Source of the DNA: an uncultured Thermoanaerobacteraceae bacterium
GTDB taxonomy: Bacteria > Bacillota > DSM-12270 > Thermacetogeniales > Thermacetogeniaceae
Assembly: GCA_937914965.1 (NCBI GenBank)
Contig: CALGIY010000132.1
Location: 1-8,417 of the forward strand
Direction: 5' to 3'
DNA length: 8,417 nt
Shown here: in pieces, positions 6,395 to 8,417 of the stretch
Numbering within the stretch: the first letter of the stretch is position 1
Layout: every line of letters starts with the position of its first letter
Position numbers and translations under genes: made by a program
The notes under the pieces: generated by a model
Seen by the model: the letters and a program-made list of their open reading frames with translations, nothing else
What the model was told of the DNA's origin: nothing
Database searches by the model: none

Positions 6395-6606
6395 ATTAAA
6401 TGCCGGAATAAATAGATGCTAGATACCACAAATTCCTTTTTCCGACTTCTGGCTTCCAACAGTACGACATACTTTTCGGCATATTGATACAAAATCCCTG
6501 CAGTCCCTCCGTAAAAAAAGACCCCTCTAAGAGGGGGGATACTATTAAATGATGCCGGAGACCAGAGATCGGGTGTCAGATTGTTGTTGGGACACTTCTG
6601 GCTTCC
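6395..6606. repeat. Two 63-base segments with identical ends
   Basis: Segments 6395-6457 and 6544-6606 both begin ATTAAATG and both end ACTTCTGGCTTCC, with exactly 42 bases between these ends. The middles are otherwise unrelated. They flank the SpoIID-like gene's terminator. The 13-mer alone could repeat by chance in a window of this size; the 8-mer at the same distance makes it more interesting but not decisive. Confidence 0.4.
6513..6537 (-). terminator. Intrinsic terminator after the SpoIID/LytB gene
   Basis: On the minus strand CCCCTC-TTA-GAGGGG forms a 6-bp G/C-rich stem (6522-6527 and 6531-6536), followed by T, C and seven T (6513-6519). It lies 75 bases downstream of the SpoIID-like stop codon and separates that gene from the LCP gene. 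Confidence 0.9.
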
Positions 6607-6611
6607 GACCC

Positions 6612-7571
6612 CTATTTCCAGATTTGTTCAATGGTAACATCTTTAAAGTAATAGTCGATAATTTGATCGTAGGTCTTGTCCTGTTTGGCCATATAGTAGG
6701 CTCCCCACTGGCTCATGCCTACCCCGTGGCCAAAACCGCGCCCGGTCATCTGCAGCGTCCCTCCCTGCACTTCAAAGCGCTCGAGAAGGGTCGACCGCAT
6801 CCGCTCGGGACCCAGGCCCAAACGCAGGGCTGGACCGCTGATCTTTGAGTTCCCTAAGCGGACCAGTTCTGCCCGACCCGAAGGACCCTTTTTAACGATG
6901 GCTACACTAGTAATCGCCCCCGTGTCCTTACCTGTCTGCTTCATAAATGCAGCACGCACCTCATCTAAGGTGAAAGATACCTTCCAGGTCTTATCCTCGG
7001 GTTTGGCCACCTTTTGCCCTGGGTCAGAGATGCTCTTGATATAGGGAGTTGGCTCCTTTTTAAAGGCCAAACCCTCTAAAGCTGTTGCTGTCTTTCCCCC
7101 AGCATTAGAGTGAAACCAGGCCCGTATATACTTCCCATTGTACTTAATCACCTTGCCCCTGGTCCTTTTGACCGCATCCCGCACCTTGGGATTGATACGG
7201 GCAGGGTCATAGGCTTGGAATTCCTCTGTGCTGGTAGAAGCATCTGCACCATGCTTGGGTACACCTTTTTCATACTTGATCTTGTGGAGAGTAAAGGTGC
7301 GTGCCAGGACTGACTGTGCAGCCAATGCCTCTATCGGCCAGGTGGGCTCCATCTCTGCAGCCACCACCCCAGCGATGTACTCCTCGAATTTAATCTTCTT
7401 CTTCTGGCCGGTCTGATTATCATATAGTGTTATTTCCGGTTCCCGATATCGAAATTCATCGGTGGCCTTCTTCGGCAGCGGCTTCTCTTGCGGCTTCTTA
7501 CAGCCAAATGCAGATACTGCCAAGATGATCACAACTGCCAAGGCCAATAAACAAAGGGGTGTTCGTCTCAT
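6612..7571 (-). CDS. SpoIID/LytB-domain lipoprotein, probable lytic transglycosylase
   Basis: The 319-residue protein begins with a lipoprotein-type signal (MRRTPLCLLALAVVIILAVS) and a probable lipid-modified C24 in SAFGC, so it should be tethered outside the membrane. The SpoIID/LytB domain runs from about residue 45 to 319. It has VVAAEMEP with E73, aligning with the catalytic Glu of SpoIID; AAQSVLARTF; HSNAGG (154-159); and GRGFGHGVGMSQWGA (277-291). SpoIID cleaves glycan strands, leaving them free of peptide-side restrictions, during engulfment. Whether this is SpoIID itself or a paralogue is open: its place after hup-rqcP is not the classical spoIID position, and the promoter looks forespore-type whereas Bacillus spoIID is mother-cell. 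ATG 7571 is seven bases from GGGAGGG; a TTG at 7574 is also in frame. Confidence 0.9.
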   Translation of the reverse strand: MRRTPLCLLALAVVIILAVSAFGCKKPQEKPLPKKATDEFRYREPEITLYDNQTGQKKKIKFEEYIAGVVAAEMEPTWPIEALAAQSVLARTFTLHKIKYEKGVPKHGADASTSTEEFQAYDPARINPKVRDAVKRTRGKVIKYNGKYIRAWFHSNAGGKTATALEGLAFKKEPTPYIKSISDPGQKVAKPEDKTWKVSFTLDEVRAAFMKQTGKDTGAITSVAIVKKGPSGRAELVRLGNSKISGPALRLGLGPERMRSTLLERFEVQGGTLQMTGRGFGHGVGMSQWGAYYMAKQDKTYDQIIDYYFKDVTIEQIWK

Positions 7572-7573
7572 CA

Positions 7574-7626
7574 AAAATCCCTCCCTGTTCTCCAGTGGTA
7601 TCTTTAGTATGAGCAGGAGGGATTTT
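7574..7626 (-). promoter_or_regulatory. Inverted repeat that can hide the SpoIID-like gene's SD
   Basis: AAAATCCCTCC (7574-7584) and GGAGGGATTTT (7616-7626) are an exact 11-bp inverted repeat with a 31-base loop. On the minus-strand RNA the 3' arm contains most of the SD GGGAGGG and ends three bases before the ATG. The 5' arm lies between the -35 and -10 of the proposed promoter, so only read-through RNA from rqcP would carry both arms and fold. Confidence 0.6.
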
Positions 7627-7634
7627 GAGTATAC
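7605..7634 (-). promoter_or_regulatory. Sigma-G/sigma-F-like forespore promoter
   Basis: Minus-strand GTATA (7630-7634) and CATACTA (7605-7611) are separated by 18 bases. Both match the Bacillus sigma-G consensus (GHATR, 17-18 bases, CATNHTA). It lies 15 bases after the rqcP stop, directly upstream of the SpoIID-like gene. Transcription would start near 7598. Sigma-F, which reads similar elements, is an alternative. Confidence 0.6.
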
Positions 7635-7649
7635 CAGATGTCGTCCCTA

Positions 7650-7922
7650 TTAGTCAGATTGACCTCCCACAGCAGTTACCTCCAGGGTATTGTACAGTGT
7701 CTTCGCTTGAGCCGCGGGAATATTGCGTTCAGGGACCAGCAGCACCTCCACCTGGGTCACTTTTCTACCCCAGGACAGTGTAATCACATCCTCAATATTA
7801 ACCTCACTACCGGGCTTGGCAACTTTGCCATTGATTTGGACGCGTCCAGACAGGCAAGCTTCCTTAGCACTGGCACGCCTTTTAATCAACCGGCTCACCT
7901 GTAAAAACTTATCAAGTCGCAC
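7650..7922 (-). CDS. rqcP: S4-domain ribosome quality-control factor RqcP (YabO)
   Basis: RqcP binds stalled 50S subunits carrying peptidyl-tRNA and works with RqcH to add C-terminal alanine tails. The 90-residue protein is almost entirely one S4 RNA-binding domain: MRLDKFLQVSRLIKRRASAK at the start, then GRVQINGKVAKPG (about 27-39). This N-terminus and length are typical of RqcP/YabO; Hsp15 is the related proteobacterial family. The start is GTG 7922, fixed by family alignment; the nearest SD (AAAGGAG) is about 12 bases away, which is long. HU upstream matches the hup-yabO order of many Firmicutes, but yabP, yabQ and divIC do not follow; a SpoIID/LytB gene does. Confidence 0.92.
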   Translation of the reverse strand: MRLDKFLQVSRLIKRRASAKEACLSGRVQINGKVAKPGSEVNIEDVITLSWGRKVTQVEVLLVPERNIPAAQAKTLYNTLEVTAVGGQSD

Positions 7923-8043
7923 TGCTTTTTGATTCTCCTTTGCAAATTGAAGGGCAGCCTTCTGCCAGTACTAGAACCAGCAGGAGGATAAATGCCCAAA
8001 TTATGAGATCAGGGTAGGTTACAGGAGGGTCGCTGGAGCGGGA
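7923..8043. other. rqcP leader region with a start-less hydrophobic frame
   Basis: No confident promoter is visible. On the minus strand one frame (7912-8064) is open for 50 codons and encodes a membrane-like segment (LIIWAFILLLVLVLA) after DPPVTYPD. It has no ATG, GTG or TTG start and its stop lies inside the rqcP start region. It could be a decayed or frameshifted small membrane protein, or chance. A plus-strand AGGAGG-ATG here gives only a four-residue peptide. Confidence 0.35.
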
Positions 8044-8092
8044 TAAAAACTGATACAGCCTGCTTCATAACAACCGAAGTTGCTCCGCAGGC
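8044..8092 (-). terminator. Possible terminator hairpin after hup
   Basis: On the minus strand GCCTGC (8087-8092) pairs with GCAGGC (8058-8063), and inside it AGCAAC pairs with GTTGTT around a C(UUCG)G tetraloop, an especially stable loop. A run of five T (8045-8049) follows, but eight bases after the stem, farther than usual. It may be a weak or partial terminator that lets some hup transcripts continue into rqcP. Confidence 0.45.
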
Positions 8093-8146
8093 CGCGCCAT
8101 TTCAAAAACAATTTCATCCCTCTTCCTGCAGCCAGGAATAAGGTAA

Positions 8147-8417
8147 TTAACTGACTGAATCTTTGAGCGCCTTGCCAGCACGAAAGGCCGGCACCTTGGT
8201 GGCAGCTATCTGAATCTCTTCCCCAGTCTGTGGATTGCGACCGGTCCTGGCTGCCCTTTCTCTTACCTCAAAGGTACCGAATCCAACCAGTTGTACTTTC
8301 TCTCCCTGGGCAAGCGCCTCTTCAATAGCAGCGAAAACTGCATTTACAGCTTTTTCTGCATCCTTTTTGGCGATGCCTGCCTTTTCAGCTACACTGCCGA
8401 TTAGTTCTGCCTTGTTC
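8147..8417 (-). CDS. hup: HU family DNA-binding protein (start cut by window edge)
   Basis: HU is the small histone-like protein that bends and compacts DNA as a dimer. The window holds 89 codons and the stop; the last base (8417) is probably the G of the ATG, so only two bases of the gene are missing and the full protein would be 90 residues, the usual HU length. It begins [20 protein letters not shown] and contains the HU signature [20 protein letters not shown], with the DNA-intercalating Pro in RNPQTG, and ends with [16 protein letters not shown]. All family features are intact. It is the first gene of the visible minus-strand series, followed by a hairpin and rqcP. Confidence 0.96.
   Translation of the reverse strand, partial: NKAELIGSVAEKAGIAKKDAEKAVNAVFAAIEEALAQGEKVQLVGFGTFEVRERAARTGRNPQTGEEIQIAATKVPAFRAGKALKDSVS

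Noticed and set aside
6377..6512. Promoter for the LCP gene
   Set aside because: One must exist after the terminator at 6513, but no -35/-10 pair with acceptable spacing stood out (TTG-starting hexamers have wrong spacing to AT-rich -10 candidates), so I do not mark one.
8066..8100. ATG-started mini-frames of 11 and 19 codons after hup
   Set aside because: They are very short, overlap the C(UUCG)G hairpin and lack an SD at proper distance.

Overview
The window looks like chromosomal core DNA from an anaerobic, spore-forming Clostridia-type Firmicute, probably from a Peptococcaceae/Moorella-like lineage rather than Clostridium sensu stricto, because G+C is close to half by eye. The evidence is a SCIFF peptide with its radical SAM maturase (characteristic of Clostridia), a SpoIID/LytB-domain lipoprotein with a forespore-type promoter, a hup-rqcP pair, strong Shine-Dalgarno (SD) sequences and several TTG/GTG starts. 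The first ten bases match the 3' end of the Illumina adapter, so position 1 is probably a raw contig edge. I see no mobile element, tRNA, rRNA, CRISPR array or riboswitch.

Every recognised gene is on the minus strand, so transcription runs from high to low coordinates. At the right edge is hup (HU; only the first codon is missing, apart from one base), then a hairpin and a gap, then rqcP (S4-domain ribosome quality-control factor). Next is a SpoIID/LytB lipoprotein with its own sigma-G/F-like promoter and an inverted repeat that could hide its SD, ending in a strong terminator. A LytR-CpsA-Psr (LCP) protein follows, with a TTG start.

The centre holds a RiPP locus: a sigma-A-like promoter, a 51-residue SCIFF precursor (scfA, six cysteines) easily missed because it is short, the SCIFF maturase (scfB) and an intrinsic terminator. 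Beyond a 317-base gap is a bitopic M23 endopeptidase with LysM and G5 domains, then a membrane-anchored TPR protein with an extended -10 promoter, a perfect 12-bp terminator hairpin, and a membrane-anchored peptidase MA-type zinc metalloprotease. The last 218 bases have no gene.

Four gene products (SpoIID/LytB protein, LCP protein, M23 peptidase, peptidase MA-like protein) are predicted to act on or outside the membrane, three of them on or near peptidoglycan, so the region reads as a cell-envelope and sporulation neighbourhood with a ranthipeptide locus inside it. No transporter or leader protease for the SCIFF peptide is visible. The points most worth checking are the scfA gene, the promoter/SD arrangement upstream of the SpoIID-like gene, and a start-less hydrophobic reading frame between hup and rqcP.
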